Below are positions 1 to 11,699 of a DNA stretch of 64,000 nt, piece by piece. Origin of the DNA: Malania oleifera (lineage: Eukaryota; Streptophyta; Magnoliopsida; Santalales; Ximeniaceae); NCBI RefSeq assembly GCF_029873635.1, contig NC_080426.1:54884093-54948092 (forward strand), read 5' to 3'. The notes under the pieces are model-generated. The model had not been told where the DNA came from and did not search any database. It worked only from the letters and a program-made list of their open reading frames with translations. Position numbers and translations under genes: made by a program. How positions within the stretch are numbered: position 1 is the first letter of the stretch; every line of letters starts with the position of its first letter.

Positions 1-111
1 AATATAGTGTAGGTCACACCCCTCGGTGACCAGCCGGGATACATAGTGATATTTCACACCCTCAGATATAGAGCCGGACACTCTCGCCCACAGTTTTCAC
101 ACTGGTACATG

Positions 112-330
112 GTGCAGCGTACGATAATTAGCCGCCACATAGAAGTTTCTGCGTACGGTAATTAGCCACCACTAGCCGATTTCATAAAACCTGGAATCAT
201 TTTGGAGCTCACACTCCTATACATATCAGCGTACGGTAATTAGCCATCACTAGACGATTTCACAAAGCCTGGAATCATTTTGGAGCTCACACTCCTATAC
301 ATATCAGCGTACGGTAATTAGCCGCCACTA
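112..330. repeat. ~77-bp minisatellite inside LTR E
   Basis: A unit containing GCGTACGGTAATTAGCC, then a stretch with CTGGAATCATTTTGGAGC and CACTCCTATACATATCA, recurs about three times with few changes. The equivalent place in the LTR at 38760-38900 has a related but more diverged repeat (GGCTAATTACCGTATGCTG), so the array has expanded in this copy. Confidence 0.8.
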
Positions 331-1062
331 GCTGTTTTTACAAAATACTTGGAACAATTACATACAACCATACATTCCACACTTATTTGGTTTACGGAAA
401 ATCATATCGTTTTCCAATACAAGTATGCAGTTTATACAAATATGGATAATAGTCATCTCAATAATACAATTTAAACAAAACAAACGGTTTTCCTAACAAA
501 GCAGAGATGATACCCAAAATCCCCAAATTTTCTTGAAAACTGTAACTCGAAAATCCCATATTTTACCTAATAGATTTCCCCAAATAAGATACCAAAAAAT
601 ACATACGATCGTAGCCTACAAGCTTACCGATCCCGATTTCGAAAGGTAATTGATATAAACTGAATCCCCTTACCTTAACTCGAATTCCAACTACGAACTC
701 TATGGTCTCAAAAACTACGAACCGAGACACAAAAACCTACAAATCACAGTACGATACATGCTTACAATCCTTACTACTATACATATTCTGAAACAGAAAT
801 GAAAATTGAGCCTTACCTCGATTTTGGCCCGAAACTCGAAACTGCTCGAAACGAGATTCTGATCCACTAGAAACATAGAGAATCTTTCCCTGATCCTCGC
901 AGTAATGTCCGATTTACAAATCAGGCGATGAACGGCGAGGAAATCAAGAGAGAGAGAGAGAGAGAGAGAGCTTCGAGTTCTAGAGAGAGCGAGTGAAGAT
1001 ATTAAGCTAACTTAGCTTGGAAGCAACCCTTTTGGATATTTATAGCCCTTTGACTCGGGTGG

Positions 1063-1252
1063 ATTCGTCGATGACTTGGCGTCCTCGTCGACGAGTTCGC
1101 CATTACCTTCGTCGACAAGGTGGTGGCCTCGTTGACGAGCCGGATATTTCCAATTTTTCCGAACTTCTCGGCATTCCCTCGTCGACGAGCTTTTGAATTT
1201 CGTTGACGAGGAGCCAGTAGCCTTTATCGACGAATGATGGCCTCGTCGACGA
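1063..1252 (-). promoter_or_regulatory. GTCGAC palindrome array upstream of LTR E TATA box
   Basis: At least seven copies or decayed copies of a palindrome centred on GTCGAC lie within 190 bp, for example CTCGTCGACGAG near 1085 and 1181. The array is immediately upstream (minus-strand sense) of the TATA box at about 1036-1045. Decayed copies mostly show C-to-T or G-to-A changes at CpG, as expected from methylated DNA. Confidence 0.7.
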
Positions 1253-1323
1253 AGTCTGAATAATTACCTTTTTACCCTTTTCTTAATCAATTTAATCCAT
1301 TTATCACGAATCGAGTTCTTACA

Positions 1324-2121
1324 ATTCTCATGCCACACGGTTTTTACCAAATATGAATTATGATCAAAACCAATCATTTTTAAATGCCTAATCCGTTCAA
1401 AAAAATTATACTATATATAAACGGTTCATTTACTCGAAAATAGCAGGTTCAAATTTAATAAAAAGCCTGGTATAATTTATTCTCCTTACCTGTTCCTTGA
1501 AATTCTACCCAAATTGAACGGAAAACAGAAACCTATATTCTAAAAATCCTAACTTAATTAGTTCAACCCCATAATATTTATCATTTAACATTTCCTAGGC
1601 CCACACACCCCCAATAATTAATTTAATACTAAAACACCTTACTTACCCTAGTTGGGGTGGTGCCCAAGAACTCCAAATTAAGTTTCTACTCCGGTTAACT
1701 TGGAGAGAATCGCCCCAGGAACCTCGTGGTGGTTTCTAATCGTCGATTCAGGCTAAATCTGGGTCAGAATCGAAGAAAGAAGGTGGGAGGACTGAAGCCC
1801 TAGAGAGAGAGTGAGAGAGGAGAGAGATTTTGAGGAAAAAAATGTCCAAGGACCTATTTATAGGCTGGTCTTTGTCGACAAGTCTAAAAGGTTCGTCAAC
1901 AAACCAAAGAAGGACATTCGTCGACGAGAACATTAGGTTCGTCGACGAATCCATTAAATCTGAAATTTTTCTGACTCTTGGTATTTCTTCATCGACGAGC
2001 GCCGGGCCCTCGTCTACGAAACCCTGCTGTGATGCCCTCTTAAAATTTTTCTTTTCTCTTTATTTATTTCCCCTTTTATTTTATATATATTTATTTTATT
2101 TTTTGGTTTTGGGTTATTACA
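1324..2121 (-). mobile_element. Gypsy (Tekay-like) LTR 'G' remnant, minus strand
   Basis: On the minus strand this starts at 2121 with TGTAATAACCC, as in the LTRs at 48263 and 63425. It has GTCGAC palindromes (1871-2022), a TATA box (1853-1862), a CT-rich patch (1803-1829) and a body resembling the Tekay D LTR, including GCCACACGG near 1332 against GCCACACAG at 54953. LTR E interrupts it at 1323/1324, so the rest should continue left of the window. No polypurine tract is seen beyond 2121; it is a solo LTR or a truncated copy. Confidence 0.65.
1871..2022 (-). promoter_or_regulatory. GTCGAC palindrome array upstream of LTR G TATA box
   Basis: Motifs such as TTTGTCGACAAG, TTCGTCGACGAA and CATCGACGAG recur between the LTR start and the TATA box at 1853-1862 (minus strand CCTATAAATAGG). 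Position and spacing match the arrays of the other Tekay-like LTRs. Confidence 0.7.
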
Positions 2122-2649
2122 ATAGGTTTCTTTACACATCCAATCAAGTCGAATGGAGTAGTAACACCTGCATGAAAGACCATAAAATAGGTTGTTGGCC
2201 TAACTAGGCTTTTCAATCTTGTTTTGATGATAACAAAATGAAGGATGCTTTAACATATGGTGTTGAGTAATGTGTTTTTAGGTAAAAGGACTCTCAAGGT
2301 TGATAAACTAAAAGCTTAATACTAATCTAGTGGAAGCTCCTCAGAATATCAAAGGCAATGGACAACAAATTGAAGAAGTTAAGGGCAAGCAAACCCAAAG
2401 TCAAAAGTGAACCTCAAGAGGCTAAAGAAGGCTGAAGGACCAACTGATTTAAGGAGATCATAATTAGAAGGACTGTTGTAAGTACTTTTAAACCAAATGT
2501 CATTTAGATATGTGAAGCTCTCATAAAATAAAAAAATAAAAACTAAGAAACACCTTGTTAAAAGAGCTTAAAATATATTTTTAAAATCAAAGTAATAAAG
2601 GTCTTAAAGGAAGGAAAGTTTTCAAAAATAAAAAGAAGCCAGACACCTA

Positions 2650-2865
2650 ACAGACGATTGTCTATCTATGGATAGACGACTGGAAAAATTTGAGTGTTTT
2701 TAAATTGAAGATTGTGTCCTGACAGACGACTGCCAGTGTTTTGGGTTTAAAATTTAACCATGACAGACGACTGCCTATATTCTGGCAGACGACTGCCAGC
2801 ATTCTGAGTTTCAGATTTAACCATGGTAGACGACTACCATGTTGTGGTAGACAACTGCCACGCGG
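2650..2865 (+). promoter_or_regulatory. ACGA-centred dyad array in 5' LTR
   Basis: About seven motifs of the form arm-ACGA-arm lie here. Perfect examples are CTGGCAGACGACTGCCAG (2782-2799) and CATGGTAGACGACTACCATG (2822-2841). Other copies have one mismatch, such as GTGGTAGACAACTGCCAC (2844-2861). The array lies 120-340 bp upstream of the first TATA box. Confidence 0.8.
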
Positions 2866-2889
2866 AGTAGATTTCAGATCTCAAATGGG

Positions 2890-3330
2890 AAGTTTTCTTT
2901 TAAAATTTTGAATTTTAAAATTAAGTCAATAAATTATTATTTTTTTAATATTACTTAACTTGATGGGGATATTGATCTTTGAAAAAGTATAAATACCTCC
3001 TTGGGTAATGAAAAATTTTGAATTTTAAAATTAAGTCAACAATTTTTTTTTCAAATATTACATAACTTGATAGGGATATTGATATTTGAAAAAGCATATA
3101 AATACCTCCTTGGGTAATGAAAAATTTTGAATTTTAAAATTAAGTCAACAATTTTTTTCAAATATTACCTAACTTGATGGGGACATTGGTCTTTGAAAAA
3201 ACATATAAATACCTCCTTGGGTAATGAAAAATTTTGAAATTCAAAATTAAGTCAACATTTTTTTACAAAAATTACCTAACTTGATGGGGACATTGACCTT
3301 TGAAAAAGCCTATAAATACCACCTTAGGTA
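2890..3330 (+). promoter_or_regulatory. Four tandem promoter units, each with a TATA box
   Basis: A unit of about 107 bp (AATTTTAAAATTAAGTCAA, then CCTAACTTGATGGGGA, then TATAAATACC) is repeated four times. TATAAAT starts at 2988, 3097, 3204 and 3311. The last unit passes into the presumed leader. The 3' LTR keeps the same four units. Confidence 0.85.
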
Positions 3331-4500
3331 ATGAAAAATATACATAAGATAGAATACAAAAGAAGAGAGATTAATAAGTCTTTTATTGAAACTCTTCTTG
3401 TGCTGAAATTCTCCTTGAGCTCCATTTGCCCACATCATTTTTTTGGAGAGAAAGAAATTCTCCTTGAGTTCAATTTGCTCACATCTTTTGCTGGAGAGGA
3501 ATTCTACCATTTTGGTAGATTGAAAATATCAAAGCTTGGTTTCGGGTTGCAATTTAATTTTTTTTAAGAACCATCGGTGACTTCTAAAACTTTAGAGTTT
3601 CATATATTCTATTTTGCTTTGGTTTTTAGAAGTACAATTTAGATCTCAATTTGTACAACCTGCACTAAATTTTGAGAGTATTTTTTGTACGCAGATTTAT
3701 TTTCCATCTTCTTGTACTTTGAACGGTTCAAAGGATTGATTGGATCGTTGGACCAAGCACAGGCTGGTGCTTGGAGAGGTTTTTCTCTTTCTAAAAAAGA
3801 GGGTAAATTGTGTAAGGTTTTTTGATCCACCCGGAAGGAACAAGATTTAGTTAAATCCTTAGGTGGTTGACCTAAAACGAGGACGTAGGCTGGGATAAGC
3901 CGAACCTCGTAAAAAGTAGTGGTGTTATTCTCTTCTCCTTACTCTCCTTTTAATTTCAACAACAATATAACTTGCGTAAATGTTTTAATACTTGAAATCA
4001 TAAAGTAATACTTATTAGAATTTAAGTAAACCCAAAAAGGCCTAATTTTTTCTTGAGCTTGCGGAAACCGAAAGGGAGTACGTTGGTTAATCGATCTCTT
4101 GCGGAAACCGAAAGGAAGTACGTTGATTGGTTAACACCCAAAACTTGTTAGCTAAAGGTTTAATTAAGTTCTGATATTGAAAATGTGTTTGGTTGTCATT
4201 GCAATATTCAAATTCATAAATCAACAACAAGAATTGAACATTCCATTGCAGGACATTTAAATATTCCGAATTGATTTCTTGTCTTGTGGTTGTTGTGTGT
4301 GAATGGTAAATTAATTGATTGTGTTTATTGATTGTGAATTGATTAAAAGGAAATAGGAGTTAGTGTGTATTGCCTAATTAACGAAAATACGAGAAAACCT
4401 TAAGAGATTGTAAAAAGAGACAAGAGCTCATAAAGAGGATCAAAGAAATTTTTAATAAACCCAATTCACCCCCTCTTGGAACTACACCTTAGGTTTCAAT

Positions 4501-4513
4501 TGGTATCAGAGCA
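4501..4513 (+). other. Primer-binding site (tRNA-Met)
   Basis: TGGTATCAGAGCA, two bases after the LTR end, is complementary to the 3' end of plant initiator tRNA-Met, the usual copia primer. Confidence 0.93.
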
Positions 4514-4555
4514 AGGTTATAGCAAAACCTAATAAGTAGCTATATAAAGATCTAA

Positions 4556-6205
4556 ATGACACAAATAGGAGTAGCTCCCTTTGGTGAGGGTCAATCCTCA
4601 ACTAGGCCACCTATTTTTTGTTGATTAAATTATACCTTCTGGAAGCAACAAATGAAAATCTATCTTCAAACTATGGACTGGAAGGCATGGAACGTTGTAA
4701 CAAATGAAAATTTAATCCCCACTACGCTAGTTGATGGAAAAGAAGTACCTAAAGAAGAGAAAGAACTAAATGACTCAAATTATAAAATGTTGCAAATTAA
4801 CTCAAGTGCAATAAACGCTTTATATTGTGCACTTGATGCAAATAAGTTCAATAGAGTAATGAAATGTAAAACAACCAAAGAGATTTGGGATAAATTAAAA
4901 GTAACCTATGAAGGCACAATAGATGTTAGGGAAAGTGGAATCGATATGTTAACCAGTGAATATGAAGCCTTTAGGATGAACTCCGATGAAAGTATAACAA
5001 GCATGTACCCTAGGTTCACCCATATCATAAATTCACTTAGTGCCTCAAGAAAAACTTATTCCACCCATGAGATGATCCGTAAAATTCTAAGAGCACTCCC
5101 ATCTATTTGGGAACCAAAAGCCACAGCCATTACGGAAGGAAAAAATCTTAAAACAACTTCTTTAGATGAACTCATATGATCTTTTCTAACCTATGAAATG
5201 ATGTTGAAAGAAAGAAGCACATAAAACAAAAATAAGAAGTCTATAGCTCTAAAAGCTTTGAAAGAATATTCAAGTGAGGAAGATAATAAATCTAGTGAAT
5301 TAGAAGACGAGGACTTAACTCTATTAACTAAAAGGCTTGGAAAATTCTAAAGAAGAAACAAAAAATTCACTAGAAAATTTAATGGATCAAAAGCTGAAAA
5401 AGGAGAAAGCAATAAAAAGGAATACAAAAATAAAAATGATCCTCCCACTTGCTATCACTGTAAAAAGGTCGGGGACATAAAATTGGAATGCCCACAACTT
5501 AAGAAGGAAGAGAAGAAAAAGAAGCCTGCAATGAAGGCAACTTGGGATGACACTAGTTCGAGTGAATTGGAAAGTGAGCCAAGTGATTGAGAAGTAGCGA
5601 ACATGTGCTTCATGGCGCATAATGAAGAAGTAAACTCTTTTTATTCTCTCTCTGAAGATTTGTGTAATGAGTATTGTAGTAATTCATGTGAAAGTATGCC
5701 ATCTTATAAAGAACTTCAAGCTGAATTACTCTTTCTACATAACAAGTTCTTTAAAATCTCGAAGAGGAACACAAACTTGAAAGAACAAAACGAAGCACTT
5801 AAAAATAAACTTGAATCTGCAAAACTTGTTGAAGAAGAAAAAGATTTAAAGATTGAAGAACTTGAGAAGAAAGTAGATAACTTATCTAAAAAATTAGCTG
5901 AGTCTCAAGTGAATGAAGATAGCAAGATTATGCAAGAAATAAATAATCTCAAAAATAAAATTCAAGAGAAAGAAAATGTCATCTATAACTTTACCAAAGG
6001 TAAGGATAACTTTGAAAAGATGGTAGGACAACAAAGGATTACAAACAACAAAGAAGGAATTGGTCATAATGGAGCCTCAAACAAAAGAAAGAAAAACTTG
6101 TACATGGGATATTTTGTAAACCAATCTAAATATTATGCAAGTACTTCATCAACAAATATTCATGAGCACACCACATGCTACATGTGCAAAAAGAAAGACA
6201 CATAA
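4556..6205 (+). pseudogene. Broken gag of Sirevirus element
   Basis: The first ATG after the primer site (4556) opens a frame that reads MTQIGVAPFGEGQ, meets a stop near 4620 and resumes in the same frame (KIYLQTMDWKAWNVV) to 5179, with further stops. The core resembles the copia gag (UBN2/DUF4219-type), with KEIWDKLKVTYEGT near 4880. A zinc knuckle at about 5450-5495 reads CYHCKKVGDIKLEC; the expected His is Asp, so the CCHC site is lost. The segment 5603-6205 encodes a Lys/Glu-rich heptad region (about residues 45-130 of that stretch), the long coiled-coil C-terminus typical of sirevirus Gag. A second, broken knuckle (CYMCKKKDT) ends it. Confidence 0.85.
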
Positions 6206-6339
6206 TGTTTAATTGTCCACTTAAGAAAAAGTATACAAAAGTAAAAGATGAGTGGAAGATAAATGCTAAAAATATGCAAAATCTAAAGAAAATTAAAAAG
6301 GTTTGGATTCCAAAAGTAACAACTTGAATCCTTTCTTGT

Positions 6340-7887
6340 AGGTTTGCTTTAGGACCACTCCGTCTAAGGATAAATGATACTTGGACAGCAAATGTTCAAG
6401 GCATATGACGGGAGATAAATCTAAATTTACCTCTCTCATTCCAAAGGATGGAGGATTTGTAACCTTCGGTGACAATGCAAAAAGTAAGATCATCGGAATA
6501 GGTAAAATAGGTAAAGACTCCTCACTTTCTATAGATGATATCTTGTTAATCGATGGTCTAAAGCATAATCTACTAAGTATTAGTCAACTTGGCGATAAAG
6601 GATGTGAAATAATGTTTAAGAGAGACAAATGCATAATATGAAATTCTAAGACTCAAAATACTTTATTCACTGCACTTAGAATGAACAATGTTTATTGCAT
6701 AAATCTTAATAGTTTAATCCTTCAGGACATAACTTGCCTAGCAGCCATGAGTGAAAATAGTTGGCTTTGGCATAGGAGGTTAGGACATGCTAGCATGGAT
6801 CTTATACCCAAACTCTCCAAAAAGAATTTAGCTAAAGGCTTGCCTAAAACAAAATTTTTCAAAGATAAAGTGTGTGATGCTTGTCAATTAGGAAAACAAA
6901 CCAAGAAAAGTTTCAAAAAGAAGAAACATATATCAACTAGAAGACCCCTAGAACTTATACATTTAGACTTGTTTGGTCCTACTAGAGCCCAAAGTTTAGG
7001 AGGAAAACAATACGCCTTTGTAATTATTGATGATTACTCAAGATACACATGGGTGTTGTTCCTAGCTAACAAAGAAGAAGCTTGCAACTCATTGATCACT
7101 TTATGTAAGAAGCTTCAAAATGAGAAAGGGTATAATGTCTCAAATATTAGAAGTGACCAAGGAAGAGAATTTAAGAATCAAAATATTGAAAATTTTTGTA
7201 ATGAACATGGCATAAATCACAACTTTTCAGCACTTAGAACCCTACAACAAAATGGAGTTGTGGAAAGGAAAAATAGAACCCTCCAAGAAATGGCAAGAAC
7301 CATGCTTAATAAAAATGACCTACCCAAATATTTTTGGGTTGAAGCTATAAATACAGCTAGCTGTATAGTTAATAGGGTCTCCATTAGATCAAACCTAAAC
7401 AAGACACCCAATGGAATTGTGGAAAGGAAGAAGACCTAATATAAATTACTTTCATGTCTTTGGGTGTAAGTGTTTCGTTCTAAATAATAAAGACAACTTA
7501 GGAAAATTTGATGCTAAATCGGATGAAGGCATTTTCCTAGGATACTCCACAAATAGTAACGCCTATAGAGTCTACAACAAAAGAACACTCACCATAGTTG
7601 AATCAATTCACGTAGACTTTGATGAATCTAGTTCTTTTTCAAGAGAAGTTAAAAATGAAGAAAAAGATGATATGTTAAAAAAGGAGGATGAGATAGAAAT
7701 CAAAGAGGAAAATGAAATAAACGAAGAAAAGTCAAAAGATGAACTCATAGAAAATATGGAATTACCAAAAGAATGGAAATATAAGAAAGATCATCCTCAA
7801 GAACAAATTATAGGTGAACCATCTAGAGGTGTGACCACTAGATCTTCACTAAAGAACCTTTGCAATCATTATGCATTCCTATCCTAA
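6340..7887 (+). pseudogene. Broken protease-integrase region of Sirevirus pol
   Basis: Protease: DSKCSRHMTGD near 6384; the aspartate is kept but the invariant Gly of the D-S-G site is Lys. The GAG-pre-integrase zinc region reads LWHRRLGHAS near 6765, followed by CDACQLGKQ (HHCC). The integrase core has DLFGP near 6967, the second Asp in SDQGREF near 7152 and the Glu in NGVVERKN near 7255, so the DDE triad is present. A stop lies at 6639 and a frameshift between 7411 and 7439; the frame then runs to a stop at 7885. The end is a Glu/Lys-rich linker before reverse transcriptase. Confidence 0.88.
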
Positions 7888-9426
7888 AATGAACCTAAAG
7901 ATATTGAAGAAGCCCTTAAGGATGAATCTTGGATAGTTGCAATGCAAGAAGAATTAAACCAATTTGAAAGAAGTCAAGTATGGAAATTAGTACCCAAGCC
8001 GGAAAATCATTTGATCATAGGAACTAAATGAGTATTTAGGAATAAAAAGGATAAAAATGGTATAATCACTAGAAACAAAGTTAGACTTGTAGAAAAAGGG
8101 TACAATCAAGAAGAAGAAATAGATTATGATGAAACTTTTGCCCCCGTAGCTAGAATGGAAGCTATTAGAATGTTGTTAGCTTATGCTTCCTACAAAGAAT
8201 TTAAGTTATATCAAATGGGTGTCAAAAGTGCATTCTTGAATGGGTATATTAATGAAGAGGTATATGTTGAATAACCCCCTGGTTTTGAGGATATTAAAAA
8301 ATCCTAACCATGTATTTAGACTAACTAAGGCTTTGTATGGACTAAAACAGGCCCCTAGAGCATGGTATGAAAGACTTAGTGGATTTCTAATTGAGAAATG
8401 ATTTTTAAGAGGAAAAATTGATAGCACCTTGTTCATTAAAAAAAGGAAAATAATATACTTTTAGTTCAAATCTATGTAGATGATATAATATTTGGTGCTA
8501 CAAATGAACATCTATGTAAAGAATTTGCAAAATGTATGCAAGAAGAATTTGAAATGAGCCTGATGGGGGAATTAAACTATTTTCTTGGACTACAAATTAA
8601 ACAAGCAAAAAATGAGACTTTTATAAGTCAAACAAAATACATATAAAATGTGATACAAAAATTTGGTATGGAAAATAGTAAACCAATAGGCACACCTATG
8701 AGTACCTCCATCAGCCTAGACAAAGATGAAAAAGGAAAATCCATAGACACAAAGCACTATAAAGGCATGATTGGAAGTCTATTATATCTAACGACCAGTA
8801 GACCCGATATAATGTTTAGTGTGTGTATGTGTGCATGTTTTCAATCAGCACCTAAGGAATCACACCAAATTGCTGTTAAAAGAATCCTAAGATACTTAAT
8901 AGGCACAATGGACTTAGGACTATGGTATCCTAAAGACATCGGTTTTGAAATGATCAGTTATTCAGATGCGGACTATGCCAGTTGTAAGATAGATAGAAAA
9001 AGCACAAGTGACACATGCCACTTCTTAGGAAGATCTTTAGTTTCTTGGTCTTCTAAGAAACAAAATTTCGTAGCTTTGTTAACTGCTGAGGCCGAATATG
9101 TAGCAGCTGGTAGTTGTTGTGCACAAACTCTTTACATGAAACAACAATTAAGAGATTTCAATTTAAACTACACAACTGTACCAATTAAGTGTGATAACAC
9201 GAGTGCGATTAACATATCTAAAAATCCTATTTCACGCTCAAGAACAAAGCACATTAACATAAGACACCACTTCCTCAGATATCATGTTCAAAAAGAAGAC
9301 ATAAATCTAGAATTCATCAATACAAATGACCAATGGGCTGATATCTTTAATAAACCTCTCTCAAAAGATAGATTTATAACCATAAGAAGAGAACTTGGTC
9401 TACTACATAGTAGAGAAGTAAACTAA
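7888..9426 (+). pseudogene. Broken reverse transcriptase-RNase H of Sirevirus pol
   Basis: The reverse transcriptase begins EPKDIEEALKDESW and contains [13 protein letters not shown] near 8210 (first catalytic Asp replaced by Gly) and an intact YVDD box in QIYVDDIIFGA near 8470. Stops and a frameshift fall at about 8030, 8272 and 8300-8440. From 8650 the frame is open for 258 codons: RNase H with YSDADYASCKIDRKSTS, TAEAEYVAAGSC and SAINISKNP, ending in WADIFNKPL and a stop at 9424. This is the best preserved coding stretch of the element. Confidence 0.9.
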
Positions 9427-9985
9427 AAGAACAAGACTTAAAGAAAAATCCACAGTCAATAAACTGTCTCCAGGGTCACCTAGGATTTGTCTCTTTTGAG
9501 TGATCAAAATTTATTTTGGCATGTACTTTGATGTGTTGTATAATGCAACACTTTTGAGTGATCAAAATTTATTTTGGCATGTACTTTGATGTGTTGTATA
9601 ATGCAACACTTAGCTTGAATTGCTTTCCTTGTTTCTTGAAACATAGGCTCATGATAAATGAGATGCAACATGCTACAAGTGGATGTTTGAGATATGATGT
9701 TGAATCTTGGCATGAGTGAGGAGTATGTGGTCATATGTACATTTTAATGTTTACCCTTTTTGATTGATGTCAAAAGGGGGAGTAATATTTGAGCAAAAAT
9801 ACTATTTGAGCATGTTGAGCGTCATTGAGCAATAAGCATGATCGGTCTTGAATCTACAAATTGTAAAAGTAATACTTATTGTAAGGGAGAGTAGAATGAT
9901 GCTAGTTGTAAGGGGGATATTTTTTTTAACGCATATTCATATTTTTTTTTTGCTTCTCATTTGTCATCATAAAAAAGGGAGAGGC
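9427..9985 (+). other. 3' untranslated region with repeated polypurine tracts
   Basis: No reading frame is visible. A 56-bp direct duplication (9495-9550 and 9551-9606) contains GTGATCAAAATTTATTTTGG. Purine runs occur at 9772-9782 (AAAAGGGGGAG), 9881-9891, 9909-9917 and 9971-9985 (AAAAAAGGGAGAGGC). The last one abuts the 3' LTR and is the functional polypurine tract; multiple extra tracts are a known sirevirus trait. Confidence 0.8.
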
Positions 9986-10427
9986 TGTGGGCCTAACTAG
10001 GTTTTTCAATCTTGTTTTGATGATAACAAAATAAAGGATGCTTTAACATGTGGTGTTGAGTAATGTGTTTTTAGGTAAAAGGACTCTCAAGATTGATAAA
10101 CTAAAAGCTCAATGCTAGTCCAGTGGAAGCTCCTCAGAATAATCAAAGGCAATGGACAACAAATGAAGAAGTTAAGGGTAAGTAAACCCAAAGTCAAAAG
10201 TGAACCTCAAGAGGCTGAAGAAGGCTGAAGGACCTACTAATTTAAGGAGATCATAATTAGAAGGACTGTTGTAAGTGCTTCTAAACCAAATGCCATTTAG
10301 ATATGTAATGTAACGACCAAAAAAAAAAAAAAAAAAAGAATAATTAAAAAAAAATTAATTTAAAAAATATTATCAATTAATTAATTATTATTAAGAAAAT
10401 TAATTAAATTAAGAAATTTGAGGTTTT

Positions 10428-10473
<46 letters not shown>

Positions 10474-11699
10474 TATATATAAAAGTATCTAAGGATAAAT
10501 GAAAGAAAAAAAAAAAAAAGGAAGGAAAACTTAAAGGCTAAGTTTCCTGGAGCAAGCAGGAAGAGAAGAAGAAAGAAAAAAAAAAAAAGGGATTCATGCA
10601 GAACAGGAAAGGAAGGGAAAGAAAGAAAGAAAACAGAAAAAAGAAAAAAAAACTCTCTGAGCCCACGCTCTCCACTCCTCTTCTCTCTACGATTTTGCGG
10701 GCGGATTCTTGCCCAATTGAAAATCCAAAAATACCACTGAACTCCATTCTCCACCACTGATATTTCAACCAAAGTGGATTTTTTGTAGGAGCAACGTGGG
10801 CATATCTTTTGGGGTAAGATAAATTCTAATTCTTGACACAATTTTTTTACGATTTTATGCCAAATGGGCGATCAGACACTTCCACGAGAATCTATGGATA
10901 ATTCTCTACAAGTCTAGCGGAGCAGATTTCTCGTGGGGTCGTTGTAGCCATAGCCCCAAAACTAGGATAAATGGATTATTTAGAAATTAATTGTTATTTA
11001 ATTATTGTAAATTAAGAAAGGTTAAAATAATATTTTCTTGGGGTTGATTTGATTAAATCAGGGTTCGGGTGAGCGTCGTGGGTATAATTTTGGGAACCCT
11101 ATAGGCGTGGTTCAAGAAATCAGGTAAGGGGGAATAAAATTATATCAGTATTTTATTAAGGTGAACTGGTTATTTACGAGCATATGAAATTTATTATTTA
11201 TCTATATTTTTTTTAGAATAGTTTGAGTACTGGAAAATGATAATTTTGTTTGAGGTTTATATTTGGGATAATTGCATATGTTATTAAATTCATGTGACAT
11301 GGGAGTAATTTTTCCTAATAAATTGAATATGAATTACTGTGGTATTTGGGTTTGCATGTGGGGGTGTTTGGAATGATTATGACATGATGAATGAGTTATT
11401 ATGTTTGACTCCTGTGTGGAAATGTATTGATCTATTGGGATACTATGTGGGAAATGTATTGATTTGTTGGATGCCTGTGTGAAAATGCATTGATGCGTTT
11501 GTGTGAATTAACTGGTTTGGTTATTCGTATGCATCTCAATATAACGTTGGCATGAGGAGGTTGTTATATTGCCTAGATATAAATCATGATATGACGTTGG
11601 CAGGTCGAAGAGCTTGTCATATTGTCATTTATATGGGGTAGGACATTGGCAAGTTAAGGAGCTTATTCTATTGATGTATGACGAGTAGGTATGAGGATT

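Larger units (their letters stand above)
1..1323 (-). mobile_element. Gypsy-type LTR 'E' (minus strand), cut by window edge
   Basis: Read on the minus strand, the LTR starts at 1323 with TGTAAGAACTCG, then a block of GTCGAC palindromes (1063-1252), a TATA box (about 1036-1045), a CT-rich patch (947-985 on the plus strand reads GA repeats) and a long AT-rich body that leaves the window at base 1. The same order is seen in the LTR at 37870-39300, which matches it across most of its length. No polypurine tract follows base 1323, so this looks like a solo LTR inserted in the LTR at 1324-2121. The other end and its TSD lie outside the window. Confidence 0.75.
2193..4498 (+). repeat. 5' LTR of Sirevirus element (2306 bp)
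   Basis: TG...CA boundaries are fixed by comparison with the 3' LTR, by the TSD and by the primer site three bases downstream. It holds a dyad array (2650-2870), four ~107-bp TATA units (2890-3330), and a duplicated motif GCGGAAACCGAAAG near 4059 and 4101. Confidence 0.93.

Noticed and set aside
2650..2865. CRISPR-like array of short repeats
   Set aside because: Repeats are irregularly spaced dyads inside a eukaryotic LTR, without unique spacers or cas genes.
5603..6205. A host coiled-coil protein gene
   Set aside because: It lies between the gag core and protease of the Sirevirus element, where this lineage normally has a coiled-coil Gag extension.
10404..10841. 145-codon minus-strand open frame
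   Set aside because: It is a translation of (TA)n and purine/pyrimidine tracts (poly-Phe, poly-Tyr-Ile) in the solo LTR.
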